Shown here: piece by piece, positions 1 through 8,413 of the stretch
Numbering within the stretch: the first letter of the stretch is position 1
Layout of the letters: each line of letters begins with the position of its first letter
Source of the DNA: a virus
IMG/VR virus record: IMGVR_UViG_3300010399_000004
Location: 1 to 64,000 of that record
DNA: 64,000 nt
Reading direction: 5' to 3' (one strand)
Notes under the pieces: generated by a model
What the model saw: the letters and a program-made list of their open reading frames with translations, nothing else
Database searches by the model: none
What the model was told of the DNA's origin: nothing
Position numbers and translations under genes: made by a program

Positions 1-2
1 AT

Positions 3-203
3 CTGGCGGGGGACATAGGGCTTTATGGAAAGTTAAATAAGGCTACGAGGGAGCATGAAGGCGGGGGGGCTATAGATCAGCTAAAGAAACATGTCCCCGT
101 TTACGTTTGCAGTTATCCGGAAGAGGGAGAAGCAGACCCGGATAAATTGACCCGCGATGATTTGTATTGGATACTGCGGCATGGATCGCATCTTCAATTT
201 TGA
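3..203 (+). CDS. C-terminal end of a probable Toprim primase (partial)
   Basis: The reading frame is open from the left edge and ends at TGA 201-203, giving 66 residues; the start lies outside the window. A VPVYVCSYPEEGEADPDKLT-like stretch resembles the end of a Toprim domain in phage and DnaG-type primases, where a hydrophobic strand precedes P-x-G-x-DPD. That would fit the replication genes that follow. The catalytic Toprim residues are not visible, so the assignment rests on this short stretch and on context. Transcription seems to end or be re-initiated here, because a palindrome and a promoter follow. Confidence 0.45.
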   Translation: MAGDIGLYGKLNKATREHEGGGAIDQLKKHVPVYVCSYPEEGEADPDKLTRDDLYWILRHGSHLQF

Positions 204-211
204 TCTTTGAT

Positions 212-228
212 TTTGAAAAGTTTTCAAA
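212..228 (+). repeat. 17-bp palindrome, exact, G centre
   Basis: Intergenic, 22 nt upstream of the -35 box of the 251 promoter. Confidence 0.9.
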
Positions 229-250
229 TGAAAAATAGAAAAATAAACAT

Positions 251-278
251 TTGCAAAATATCTATTTCTATTTTAATA
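251..278 (+). promoter_or_regulatory. Class 2 promoter TTGCAA-N16-TTAATA
   Basis: The -35 box is at 251-256 and the -10 box at 273-278. The spacer contains ATATCTATTT, shared with the promoters at 13979 and 21111. It drives the putative ssDNA-binding protein operon starting at 341. Confidence 0.6.
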
Positions 279-340
279 GTTTCCTGCCCGTAAGGGGTAT
301 TACAAAACAACAATACAAAACCTAAAACAACAACGCTATT

Positions 341-1354
341 ATGAGCGCATCAAAACCAAGCCCCCGCGGGGCATCCAAACCCTCTCAGGCCCCATCCAGT
401 AACGGAGGGCCGAAAGGAGGAGCCCCTACAGGCTCATTCATGAAACGGGGCACCGCAGCTCTGGAAACTGCCCGACATACAGCAGAGCAATCTATGTCTG
501 GAGGCGGCCCCTGGCGCTTCTGGCTAAACGGGGATAAGACGAAATGGAAAAAGGATGCTGACGGCAATCCGAACAATGAAGCAGGAATCATCATTCTTGA
601 TCGCAGTCTGGATGATTTGGTGGGGTTCCCGGAACATAATCTCAAGATCGCGGGTAAGTTCGGGAACTTTGAATTGTGCCCAAAGGAATGGAGCCATTGC
701 CCCCTTTGCGATGCGGGGGACAAAGGATATTACGTTGTTATGTGTTCCATTTTGGTTCTGAAATCCTGGACCAGCAAAGACGGAAAGAAATCCGGCAATT
801 GCACCAAGATGCTCTTGCCTATCAAGTCTCAGCAAATGGGGAAGATGGAAGAGCTTTTCGCCGCCGCTATCAAAAAGTATGGCACGCTGCGGGGGGTGTT
901 CATGTATATGAAGCGGGACATGCATAACGCTAATTCTCCTGCCATTGGGGAGCCTTCTATCCTGGACAACGCCAGCATGTTTGATTTCTATACTGAGGAT
1001 GAATTGACTGAACAATACGGACACGCTGCGGAACTTTCGCCACAGGGCAAGGTTCTTAAAGCGCAGGACGAGGATATCAGCCCGTTTGTTTACGACGATA
1101 TTTTCAAGAAGCCGGACGCCAAGGATTTGCGTGCCCGTTACGGGGGGAAGATTCAGCCGGGCTCCGCTGCGGAAGCTGAGCAAGAATGGGGATCGGAGCA
1201 GGAAGGGGAGGATGAATTGCCGGGCGTTGCCGACGCCCCTGCGGCCCCCAGCCGTCCGGGCGGGGCAGTAGAGCAGAAGAGATCAGCCCCCCCGCGAAGG
1301 GGCGCAGCCGCCCCTTCCTCTGGTAATAAGGACCCGTTCGCCGCGGAGGAGTAA
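341..1354 (+). CDS. Probable phage single-stranded DNA-binding protein
   Basis: 337 residues. A Pro/Ser-rich N-terminus (1-35) precedes a central domain (about 50-240). That domain contains a CPKEWSHCPLC cysteine cluster near residues 112-123, a possible structural zinc site. The C-terminal tail is acidic and disordered and ends DPFAAEE. A metal-binding core plus an acidic tail ending in an acidic/Phe tip resembles T4 gp32-like and bacterial SSB proteins, and the gene opens the replication/recombination operon. No decisive family motif is visible, so another abundant replication accessory protein is possible. The start follows an A/C-rich leader (AAAACAACAACG) with no Shine-Dalgarno sequence. 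Confidence 0.45.
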   Translation: MSASKPSPRGASKPSQAPSSNGGPKGGAPTGSFMKRGTAALETARHTAEQSMSGGGPWRFWLNGDKTKWKKDADGNPNNEAGIIILDRSLDDLVGFPEHNLKIAGKFGNFELCPKEWSHCPLCDAGDKGYYVVMCSILVLKSWTSKDGKKSGNCTKMLLPIKSQQMGKMEELFAAAIKKYGTLRGVFMYMKRDMHNANSPAIGEPSILDNASMFDFYTEDELTEQYGHAAELSPQGKVLKAQDEDISPFVYDDIFKKPDAKDLRARYGGKIQPGSAAEAEQEWGSEQEGEDELPGVADAPAAPSRPGGAVEQKRSAPPRRGAAAPSSGNKDPFAAEE

Positions 1355-1408
1355 GAAACGATCAACGGCCCCGTTCCTGTTCGATCCGGGAACGGGGCAA
1401 CGAATAAA

Positions 1409-1621
1409 ATGATTAACAAAGATATAGAGAATGAATTGAAGCGCCTGATGGAATATCAGAGCGGTAGGCAGACTTGCGCAAATTGTGTTAATTTTGTCCC
1501 TACTGATTGTTCTGGTGATATGCATGCCAAACCTCAACATTGTAGGCTGAATCCAGTCTTTGATCTTCCTGTGGAGGAGCATGGTCGCTGCAAATTCTTT
1601 TCCTTAAAAAATAATAAATAA
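1409..1621 (+). CDS. Small cysteine-rich protein
   Basis: 70 residues with CANC near residue 23 and further cysteines (C33, HC, C62), a likely small zinc-binding fold. It resembles the CASC-containing protein at 11179, suggesting a small family in this phage. The function is unknown. It lies 2 nt upstream of the helicase gene and is probably co-transcribed. Confidence 0.6.
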   Translation: MINKDIENELKRLMEYQSGRQTCANCVNFVPTDCSGDMHAKPQHCRLNPVFDLPVEEHGRCKFFSLKNNK

Positions 1622-1623
1622 GG

Positions 1624-3099
1624 ATGAATGCAACGCTGTCAAATCTGCTCTGGCTTGAGGGGGTATCCGCCCCCGACAAGGCTATGCTGCGGAAACAAAT
1701 GACAGTGAATCCGCGGGGGTTTGAGGGGGAGTCTCCAGAACCCATTTGTTTGGTTCAGGAAGATTGCGGCAGAATCGGATTGCCTTTAATGGCAGGTTTG
1801 AAATTTTTTCAAACGCGGGGAGGGTATGCAACCCTTGCAGCAGCTTTCAAAGATGTGGATAATCGCTCAAGTGAAGGTCACGACATAAGTCGTTTTATTC
1901 GCCGCCGGCCCGCACCGAGGGATCAACGGCAGACTACGTTTTTTGAAGAGCTACCTAGAGAAGTGGGACGTAGAATAGCTGTATTTGCAGAAGCGCCGAC
2001 GGGCAGCGGCAAGTCGATTGCCGCGCTAAATGCTATTGCTTTGCTGGGATGTTCTGCGTTAGTAGTCGTTCCTCGCAAACGAATTGCAGCACAGTGGAGA
2101 AAGATGGCTATTGATTTTCTGGGTCTGCCTCCTTCCAGGATAGGAATGATAGAAGAGGGGAAGTTTGATTTCCGTCATAAGGCTATTACAGTAGCAGTTA
2201 TACATAATCTTGTAGGACGGGAAATTCCGGAAGGGTTTGCGGAGGCTTTCGGAACGGTGGTATTCGATGAAGTGCAGAATCTAGGTGCCAGATCATTTTC
2301 AGAATCTATGGGACGGGTTTATGCTCGTTATAGATTCGGCCTTACGGCTACCCCTGAGCGGGGGGATGGATGCGAATCCCTTTACTTTGATTATTTTGGC
2401 CGCCCCTCTGTAATATATCCCGGAGAAGCTTTGGCAGCTACTTGTCGGGTGTTTGACTTCTTTTGGTCATTTCAAAAGAAAGTTGGAAAGCGTGGCCGGG
2501 TTACGAATGATATTAATCGTAAACCGCGGGCTATTCTCAAGAAGATTCTTATTTCGTCTGGACGCAGGAATAAGATGATTGCAGGGATGATCAAAAAGTT
2601 ATATGATGCGGGGAGGCATATTCTTGTAATAGGGGATGAGATATTACACCTTCAAGTTTTGATGGGTATGGTATCCGAGGAAGGAGTTCCCGCCGACGAT
2701 TGCGGACTTTATACTGGTTCCTATGTGGATGTCGAGGGGAAGCAGAAGAAAATGAACGATGAGCAACTTGATTGGGTGCGGGACCACAGCCGCGTAATCT
2801 TTGCTAGTTACGGTATGGCTAGTGAAGCGTTGGATATTCCCCGATTGGATTCGGGGATTGATGTGACTCCGCATTCCAAAGGAATTCAAATGATAGGAAG
2901 AATTCGTAGAAATATGCCGAATAAGCCCACCCCGCTTTGGTTGACCATACGGGACAGGGGTATAAGAATTTTTGAGCAAGCATGTGCATCGCGGTTGCGG
3001 GAGTTCCGGGAAAACAATGTAACCGTTATTGAACATGGGCAGAAAACCAAAACACAAAACCAAAGTGGAAGCGCAACAGCAGAAGAGAAAGTGGCGTGA
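1624..3099 (+). CDS. Superfamily 2 DNA helicase (UvsW/DEAD-like)
   Basis: 491 residues. Visible motifs are Walker A APTGSGKS (about 124-131), a Walker B/DEVQ box (about 214-217), the GLTATPE motif III (about 239-245) and the IQMIGRIRR motif VI (about 420-428). An extra N-terminal domain of about 100 residues precedes the RecA-like lobes. The family covers ATP-dependent DNA translocases that restart replication or branch-migrate intermediates, as T4 UvsW does. It sits among recombination genes. A degenerate palindrome (1797-1813) is read in frame as LKFFQ. Confidence 0.85.
   Translation: MNATLSNLLWLEGVSAPDKAMLRKQMTVNPRGFEGESPEPICLVQEDCGRIGLPLMAGLKFFQTRGGYATLAAAFKDVDNRSSEGHDISRFIRRRPAPRDQRQTTFFEELPREVGRRIAVFAEAPTGSGKSIAALNAIALLGCSALVVVPRKRIAAQWRKMAIDFLGLPPSRIGMIEEGKFDFRHKAITVAVIHNLVGREIPEGFAEAFGTVVFDEVQNLGARSFSESMGRVYARYRFGLTATPERGDGCESLYFDYFGRPSVIYPGEALAATCRVFDFFWSFQKKVGKRGRVTNDINRKPRAILKKILISSGRRNKMIAGMIKKLYDAGRHILVIGDEILHLQVLMGMVSEEGVPADDCGLYTGSYVDVEGKQKKMNDEQLDWVRDHSRVIFASYGMASEALDIPRLDSGIDVTPHSKGIQMIGRIRRNMPNKPTPLWLTIRDRGIRIFEQACASRLREFRENNVTVIEHGQKTKTQNQSGSATAEEKVA
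1797..1813 (+). repeat. Palindrome variant inside helicase gene
   Basis: TTTGAAATTTTTTCAAA, two changes from consensus around the centre; translated LKFFQ. Confidence 0.5.
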
Positions 3100-3553
3100 T
3101 TCCTCTAATACAAAGAGGAAGGCGCAATACCGGGAAGATTCCTCTTACCGGGAGAAGGTGCGTGAGCAGTCCCGCGAAACAGGCCGAAAGGCTCATGGCG
3201 GATTGCAGGCGGATAGGGCGCATATTATAAGGGATTCGTTATCCTCTTTGCCAACGCATTCTGTTATGCGGAAGTTGATTAATTCTGATTTGGAGATTCC
3301 AACTTTCACCACTGCGGAGCTTACCCCGCTGATGGGGATTTCCAATGTTGTTATCGTTCATGGGTGGCAAAGAACGGGGAGGTTTCCCCGCCCGCGACTG
3401 GAAGCAATTGTGGGCCGGACTCATGCCCATGTTTATACTTTGCAGGAAGCGGAGAAGTTACTGTCGGTAATGGCCATGCACTTTTCTTCCAAGAACTATC
3501 TTAACCAATCCGACGAGGAAACCGTTGCTTTGTTGAATAAAGCTATGCTTTGA
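3035..3553 (+). CDS. Probable HTH DNA-binding protein
   Basis: 172 residues from MGRKPKHK, overlapping the helicase 3' end by 65 nt. The first 60 residues are very basic (Lys/Arg/Gln). Residues 85-150 read like a MerR/excisionase-type helix-turn-helix: FTTAELTPLMGISNVVIV, then a hydrophobic/basic wing and a YTLQEAEKLL helix. The stop codon TGA lies inside a palindrome. It is one of few candidate DNA-binding regulators in the window and a plausible palindrome binder, but nothing in the sequence proves that. An alternative start lies 6 nt upstream. Confidence 0.55.
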   Translation: MGRKPKHKTKVEAQQQKRKWRDSSNTKRKAQYREDSSYREKVREQSRETGRKAHGGLQADRAHIIRDSLSSLPTHSVMRKLINSDLEIPTFTTAELTPLMGISNVVIVHGWQRTGRFPRPRLEAIVGRTHAHVYTLQEAEKLLSVMAMHFSSKNYLNQSDEETVALLNKAML

Positions 3554-3565
3554 AAAGTTTTCAAA
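3549..3565 (+). repeat. 17-bp palindrome, exact, G centre
   Basis: Supplies the TGA stop (3551-3553) of the upstream HTH gene. Confidence 0.9.
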
Positions 3566-3596
3566 TCTTGATCAACCTACACACACATACAATAAT

Positions 3597-3989
3597 ATGC
3601 TATCCAAACCCCCGCCAAGACGTTCCATCCCTTCTGCTTCTGATAGTAACCCTGACAAACAAATGGTGCAAGGGAAGCTGGGGCAGCGCACAGAGATTGA
3701 AAGCTTTGAGCGCAAGGATAACAGAACCGGGGAGGTTATTGAAAGCAGAGAGAAAACGGAGCATACCCCGGAAGGACGATTCTGGGAACCCCCAGCACAT
3801 ATTACGTGCGGCCTTTCCGTGACCAAGAATCTTGGCAATTACGAATCAGCTAAGATGACTTGTCAGATTACACGGCCCTGCGTGGATCGTGTTGAAGAAC
3901 ATGATCGGGTCTGGGAGGAAGAAAAAGATTGGGTATCCTCCAAGATAGATGCAGAGGTAAGCGCATTGATGGATTCTCCAAAAGAATAA
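3597..3989 (+). CDS. Conserved phage protein of unknown function
   Basis: 130 residues, acidic and hydrophilic. The segment LSVTKNLGNYESAKMTCQIT (about 74-93) has the look of a conserved phage family often found near recombination genes, but I cannot name it. Its position directly before the RecA-like gene suggests a role in recombination or replication. Confidence 0.5.
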   Translation: MLSKPPPRRSIPSASDSNPDKQMVQGKLGQRTEIESFERKDNRTGEVIESREKTEHTPEGRFWEPPAHITCGLSVTKNLGNYESAKMTCQITRPCVDRVEEHDRVWEEEKDWVSSKIDAEVSALMDSPKE

Positions 3990-4001
3990 CCAGCTAATAA
4001 T

Positions 4002-5249
4002 ATGCCCGCACGCAGACGCAATGCGCCCCCTTCCGATGATACGGAGATTGGAAAGCTGGTAGCTGATGTTCATAACAAGATGGGGGAAGGAACAATGTTG
4101 CTGGGATCGCAAATGCCCTCCTTTACTCATATACCTTTTCATTGTTTCATTCTTGATTTTGCAACACTGGGTGGATATCCAGAGCACTGCGGGCATATGC
4201 TCTATGGAAATGAAAATTGCGGAAAAACGACTTTGACCCTCAAAGCGATTGCTTCGGGGCAACAGAAATATCCAAACGATTGGGCAGTATTAGTTGACGT
4301 GGAAAAGAAGTTTGATCCTGTATGGGCAAGACGGCACGGGGTGAATCTGGACAAGATACGGATTGTTCGGCCGGGGACAGGGGAAAAGGCCGTCGATATA
4401 ATAGAAGCATCCTGTCGGGCCAAGGAAGTATTTATGGTGGCTTTAGATTCAATCCCCGGCCTTCTCCCATTTAATATTCTGGACAAATCCGCTGAGGATA
4501 AGACGATGGCAGAGCGGGCAAGGCTGGTAGGATTGCTTTGTTCCAAACTACAACAGGCCTGGATAGATGAGCAGCAGAGGGATCATCGGTTTACGTTCCT
4601 ATGTATCAATCAATACAGGGAAGCGATAGGAAAATTTTCCCCGCACGGGGGAACCCCCACGTCATTGCCAGGGGGTAGATTCCAGAATTACATGGTTGAT
4701 ACCAAACTGGAAATAAGGAAGCAGGAAATAATGGAAGATCGGGGAGGCTTTCAAACTCATATCCGCAACGAGCACAGTTTCAAATTCACCAAGAGCAAAT
4801 GTGGATTTTCTATCAAATCAGGAGATTTCGTTATGGTTATGGACGATGCGGGCAGAGAAGACGGTCTAAAGACGGGGGACTACGATGATTACAAAACTCT
4901 GGTAACGTATGCCAAGAAACTTGGTATTGTTACGGGGGGAGGAACCAAGTGGACATTGCTCTATCCGCATGGACCGACCAATAAGTCCCATCCCGTATTT
5001 TCAAACCTGGATGCAATGATGCGGGGCATTCGGGATAATCAGGAGTATGATCTAGCTACACGCCAGCTTTGCATCATGATCAAAAGGAGGCAAACCAAGC
5101 TCCCCGCACTTCCCCCGGATAGATTTCTGCTTCAACCGGTAACCCTTGAGGCAGGAGAAAGACTGGAAGCTTTAGCAGATTCTTTATACGCTTCTATATC
5201 CAACGAAGAAGCGGAATCAGAGGAAGAAACAGAAACCTCAGATGAGTAA
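4002..5249 (+). CDS. RecA/UvsX-like recombinase
   Basis: 415 residues. Walker A is GNENCGKTT (about 69-77), followed by VLVDVEKKFDP (Walker A-linked strand with acidic residues), a hydrophobic Walker B strand FMVALDSIPGLLP (about 146-158) and FLCINQYREAIG, the counterpart of the RecA L1/L2 core. The C-terminal tail is strongly acidic, as in RecA/UvsX. It should form ATP-dependent filaments on ssDNA and catalyse strand exchange. Start ATG 4002 follows an AT-rich leader without SD. The end overlaps the HNH gene by 8 nt. Confidence 0.85.
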   Translation: MPARRRNAPPSDDTEIGKLVADVHNKMGEGTMLLGSQMPSFTHIPFHCFILDFATLGGYPEHCGHMLYGNENCGKTTLTLKAIASGQQKYPNDWAVLVDVEKKFDPVWARRHGVNLDKIRIVRPGTGEKAVDIIEASCRAKEVFMVALDSIPGLLPFNILDKSAEDKTMAERARLVGLLCSKLQQAWIDEQQRDHRFTFLCINQYREAIGKFSPHGGTPTSLPGGRFQNYMVDTKLEIRKQEIMEDRGGFQTHIRNEHSFKFTKSKCGFSIKSGDFVMVMDDAGREDGLKTGDYDDYKTLVTYAKKLGIVTGGGTKWTLLYPHGPTNKSHPVFSNLDAMMRGIRDNQEYDLATRQLCIMIKRRQTKLPALPPDRFLLQPVTLEAGERLEALADSLYASISNEEAESEEETETSDE

Positions 5250-5727
5250 GCGAATTACAGCTTATTGGATAACTGCTCTTACTCTGTTTCCTTTGGGGAA
5301 GGTAGAGCCTGGAAATTGTCCTGTAGTCGGATGCAATAATAAAAGCGCAGGCCCCCGCCTTTCTCGGTTTTGTTTTAAGCATCGTCAGCAGATAGCGACA
5401 CACAGGGACCCCGCCCTTCATCAATATCATCGGCTAAAGACAAGTGCCAAGGAAAGGAGAATTCGGTTTATATTGACTATAGCTCAGTGGAGATTATTTT
5501 GTGAATCTACCGGATATCTCAAAGATCGTGATAAGCCAAGGGCTGATGTTTTGTCTGTCGATAGGATAGATTCTCGGGGGCCATATTCATTCAACAATAT
5601 TCGTGCATTGACGGTTTCTGAAAACTCCAAAAAGAAGGAGGAGCAACGGCGTAATAAAGTCTCAGTAAGTCGTGGAAGGAAGATCAACATGGAAGAATAT
5701 ATTCCGGAAAAGAGGGAGGAATTTTGA
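5242..5727 (+). CDS. HNH-like endonuclease, probably free-standing homing enzyme
   Basis: 161 residues. The N-terminal half has CPVVGCNNKSAGPRLSRFCFKH, a Cys/His cluster. Residues 110-135 match a phage HNH/GIY-type pattern: LSVDRIDSRGPYSFNNIRAL followed by N-SKK. It is wedged between recombinase and resolvase genes and overlaps recA, a typical setting for intron-less homing endonucleases. The target is unknown. Confidence 0.55.
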   Translation: MSKRITAYWITALTLFPLGKVEPGNCPVVGCNNKSAGPRLSRFCFKHRQQIATHRDPALHQYHRLKTSAKERRIRFILTIAQWRLFCESTGYLKDRDKPRADVLSVDRIDSRGPYSFNNIRALTVSENSKKKEEQRRNKVSVSRGRKINMEEYIPEKREEF

Positions 5728-5728
5728 T

Positions 5729-6112
5729 ATGAATTTGAGGACCCCAAAGCGTTTGAAAAGTTTTCAAACCGTTTCTCATTGGCGCAGCCCTCGGCAGGAA
5801 AAAGAACTTGCCGAGAGGCTGGGAGGTAAGCGCACACCGGGAAGCGGCAATAAAGATATGAAGGGGGATGTGAGGGTAAAGGGGATTACTCGGATTGAAA
5901 CTAAAACCACTACCAAGAAATCATACAGCCTTACGTTATTGGATGTTTGCAAAATAGAAACGGCCGGGTTATCCGCGGGGGAAGTTCCTGCGATGGTTAT
6001 CGAATTTCTGAACGATAAAGGAAAGCCCCTCCATTCGCTGTGCGTTATTCCTTCCTGGGCTATTGATCTTCTGTTGAAAAATGAAACCGGAACTGAATCT
6101 AAAGACACCTGA
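5729..6112 (+). CDS. Hjc-like Holliday junction resolvase (PD-(D/E)XK)
   Basis: 127 residues. The pattern RQEKELAERLGGKRTPGSGN, then a GDV acidic site, then IETKTTTKKSYSL fits a phage nuclease family related to archaeal Hjc: an E in helix 1, D of GDV, and E-x-K. It likely resolves branched recombination or packaging intermediates. The start was chosen just after the HNH stop (TGATATG). A palindrome lies in frame near the N-terminus (LKSFQT). Confidence 0.7.
   Translation: MNLRTPKRLKSFQTVSHWRSPRQEKELAERLGGKRTPGSGNKDMKGDVRVKGITRIETKTTTKKSYSLTLLDVCKIETAGLSAGEVPAMVIEFLNDKGKPLHSLCVIPSWAIDLLLKNETGTESKDT
5752..5768 (+). repeat. 17-bp palindrome, exact, G centre, in coding sequence
   Basis: Inside the resolvase gene, translated LKSFQ. 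Confidence 0.9.
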
Positions 6113-6299
6113 TCATCCCGAGGCAAATGGAAGACTTCCATTGGCGGGGGAAAGGGAGTATATAATGCGCTTTCCTTTGGAGGATGGTAGGGAGCTTGTT
6201 TTGCGAACAGGCCAGTTTGGGTTCGATAACCATACTCAAGTCCTTATTGATATGTTGACAGAAGCGCCTTCCTATACAGACGGTAGCACAAACGAATGA
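6081..6299 (+). CDS. Small protein of unknown function
   Basis: 72 residues, overlapping the resolvase by 32 nt and the nuclease gene by 4 nt (ATGA). The sequence alternates hydrophobic and charged residues (IMRFPLEDGRELVLRTGQFG), suggesting a small beta fold. Unrecognised. Confidence 0.5.
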   Translation: MKPELNLKTPDHPEANGRLPLAGEREYIMRFPLEDGRELVLRTGQFGFDNHTQVLIDMLTEAPSYTDGSTNE

Positions 6300-7249
6300 T
6301 CCTCCGCTCCATAGTAGATAGGATGAAGGCAGCCCCCTTCCGGGTGGTTCCTGAAACTGTTCCAAAACGTCCAGCAAGGAGAGCGAATAGAACACAGCCT
6401 ATAACGCGCGAGGATGCTCCTGAATTGCCCGAACAGGGAAAGCTGGCCGGAATCCTTGGCGCTCAGGATACGCTGGCAGACGTAGCGAGAAACGAGTCTG
6501 AATACGTTCACGTTTCCACCTTGATACGAGCTTGCCCCCGGCAGGTTATTTTATCCAATCGGCATGGGGGACAGGAAGTAAAGCGGGTTGAGGCGGGGGA
6601 TAGACTGATATGGGCTTTGGGCCGGGCCGCAGAAAGTCATGCACGCAGAGTATTGGCAGCCGCCCTTCCTGCTCACGCATATGGCATATGGACTTGTCGT
6701 TGTGGACAGCGCAGTTTTGAGGGGACATTCAAAGCAGCTTTGGAAGTTGGGGGGAATTGCTCTCATTGCGATACTCCGTTGGATCAATATCGGGAAGTTC
6801 TTTTGATTGATGAACAGCGTAAGGTTTTGGCTTCTCCGGATTTTTTGTTGGTATATGGGACTAAATTCATCCCCGTTGAATTCAAGAGCATCAACAAAGA
6901 GGGATTTGACGAGCAGAAGGAAAAGCCGGACGCGCAAGCGGACCATGAATTGCAGGTGCTATATTACCGCAGGATTTTACAGCGGGGAGGCAAGGATGTT
7001 CCTTACGCAATAATCGTTTACGTCCGGAAAGATTTCAAATGGGGCAGCAATCCCTACTTGGAGTTTCGGCCTACTGAAAATGGCAGGACAACGCCGTCAT
7101 TGGATAATATGGATATCAGAGCGGAAGCAATCCGTGATGCGCGGGGGGCCGGCCCTATCCCTGAAAAGCTGGGGGTTTGTTCCTCGCCAATAACGCCAAG
7201 AGCAAAAGCTTGTGGAATGTGTGCAATGTGTTTTTCCACAAACCAATGA
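6296..7249 (+). CDS. Cas4/RecB-like exonuclease with cysteine cluster
   Basis: 317 residues. A conserved early Cys in LIRACPRQ (about residue 79), the nuclease core ASPDFLLV...IPVEFKSI (the D and E-x-K of PD-(D/E)XK, about 180-203), and a C-terminal CGMCAMC cluster together match Cas4/AddB-type Fe-S nucleases. An internal CRCG...CSHC pair adds a probable zinc knuckle. Such phage enzymes process DNA ends for recombination. Start ATGA overlaps the previous gene. Confidence 0.7.
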   Translation: MILRSIVDRMKAAPFRVVPETVPKRPARRANRTQPITREDAPELPEQGKLAGILGAQDTLADVARNESEYVHVSTLIRACPRQVILSNRHGGQEVKRVEAGDRLIWALGRAAESHARRVLAAALPAHAYGIWTCRCGQRSFEGTFKAALEVGGNCSHCDTPLDQYREVLLIDEQRKVLASPDFLLVYGTKFIPVEFKSINKEGFDEQKEKPDAQADHELQVLYYRRILQRGGKDVPYAIIVYVRKDFKWGSNPYLEFRPTENGRTTPSLDNMDIRAEAIRDARGAGPIPEKLGVCSSPITPRAKACGMCAMCFSTNQ

Positions 7250-7683
7250 GACCCTGGGAATATAATATCGAAGGGGAGGGGGAGGACCCTCTCCGTCGTG
7301 CATTGAATTTTGCAGCCTCTGCTGATTGGCATGGATTGCCAAAATTTATTGTCTCGAATTATTACGTTATATACATCAAGCGAGACAAGTGGGGCTATTA
7401 CTCGCGGGCAGAGGAAGGTGGCCACGAAACGCTATTCATGGGATCTGAACTGACCAATTCAGAAAAGCCCGGCACCGGCGTAAAGCTTGCGTTCCCTCAC
7501 GACATTGATGCCACCTTTGATTTCATCAGGCGCTGGCTGAAACACGCGAACCGTGGCCAGAAGCATGACACGGACGGCGATAACCAGCCAGGATGGAGAT
7601 TGTTTACCCCTCCCGGAATCGAAGGATCGTGCTGCTATCCGTCGCTCGCTATACAGGCCATTTGGATCATTTACGGAAAATAG
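7246..7683 (+). CDS. Unknown protein
   Basis: 145 residues, ATGA overlap with the nuclease gene. Contains WEYNIEGEGEDPLRRAL and a central Tyr/Lys-rich strand (YYVIYIKRDKWGYYSR). No family recognised. It lies within the recombination operon. Confidence 0.5.
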   Translation: MRPWEYNIEGEGEDPLRRALNFAASADWHGLPKFIVSNYYVIYIKRDKWGYYSRAEEGGHETLFMGSELTNSEKPGTGVKLAFPHDIDATFDFIRRWLKHANRGQKHDTDGDNQPGWRLFTPPGIEGSCCYPSLAIQAIWIIYGK

Positions 7684-7685
7684 CA

Positions 7686-8249
7686 ATGAGACCCCCACGA
7701 CGCCAGCCCCCTTCCCTGCCCTGCATGATAGGGATTGATCCTTCTCTGAATGGCACGGGGGTTTGTATCCGCCAATCCGGGGGAACGTATCATTTTTTTC
7801 ATTTACAGCCATCGAAAGGTAAAATCGGAATCCCCCGCCTTCTTTGGCTGCGGGAGCAATTGAATGGGGTTCTGATGCTTGACAAGATTGCTGAGGGTTT
7901 GACCTTGGCTATAGTAGAGGGATACTCAATGGGCTCAGCTTCCCGCCGGGAAGCGATGGGGGAGTGGGGAGGAGTTTTGCGTTGCTGTTTGGCGGACGCA
8001 GGGATTCCGGAATTGATCACGGTTCCCCCTCAGACCTTGAAGAAATTCGTTATCGGTCATGCCAAACCGGGCGATTCGGGGAAGGACGTGATGCTTTTGA
8101 AAACTTTTCAAAGGTGGGGGCAGAGCTTCAATGATTCGGATCAGTGCGACGCCTTCTGCTTGGTCAAGGCTGGGGAAGCGATTATTTCCGGGGTCGGGGA
8201 CCCCGCCGGGGGACTAAAAAAGGCTTCCCGCGAAAAAATTTCGGCCTGA
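7686..8249 (+). CDS. RuvC-like resolvase
   Basis: 187 residues. MIGIDPSLNGTGV (first Asp), LAIVEGYSMGS (Glu) and a C-terminal SDQCDAFCLVKAGEA (Asp) reproduce the RNase H-fold acidic triad of RuvC. It would cut Holliday junctions, complementing the Hjc-like enzyme upstream. Start ATG 7686 sits 2 nt after the previous stop. A palindrome (8096-8112) is read in frame as LKTFQR. Confidence 0.7.
   Translation: MRPPRRQPPSLPCMIGIDPSLNGTGVCIRQSGGTYHFFHLQPSKGKIGIPRLLWLREQLNGVLMLDKIAEGLTLAIVEGYSMGSASRREAMGEWGGVLRCCLADAGIPELITVPPQTLKKFVIGHAKPGDSGKDVMLLKTFQRWGQSFNDSDQCDAFCLVKAGEAIISGVGDPAGGLKKASREKISA
8096..8112 (+). repeat. 17-bp palindrome, exact, C centre, in coding sequence
   Basis: Inside the RuvC-like gene, translated LKTFQ. 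Confidence 0.9.
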
Positions 8250-8306
8250 AACCGATTGAAATTCAACGGGTTTCGGGGGAATGGAGATGAAATCTCGTTT
8301 TTTTCT

Positions 8307-8334
8307 TTGCAAAATTTCGATTCTGCCTTAAATT
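8307..8334 (+). promoter_or_regulatory. Class 2 promoter TTGCAA-N16-TAAATT
   Basis: -35 at 8307-8312, -10 at 8329-8334, upstream of the gene at 8414 after a 165-nt non-coding gap. Confidence 0.55.
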
Positions 8335-8413
8335 CAATTCGTCTCCGGAAAACGGAAATCGAAAAACCCGGAGCAATTCTGCTAACCCAAACAAACAAAA
8401 TACACACTGCAAC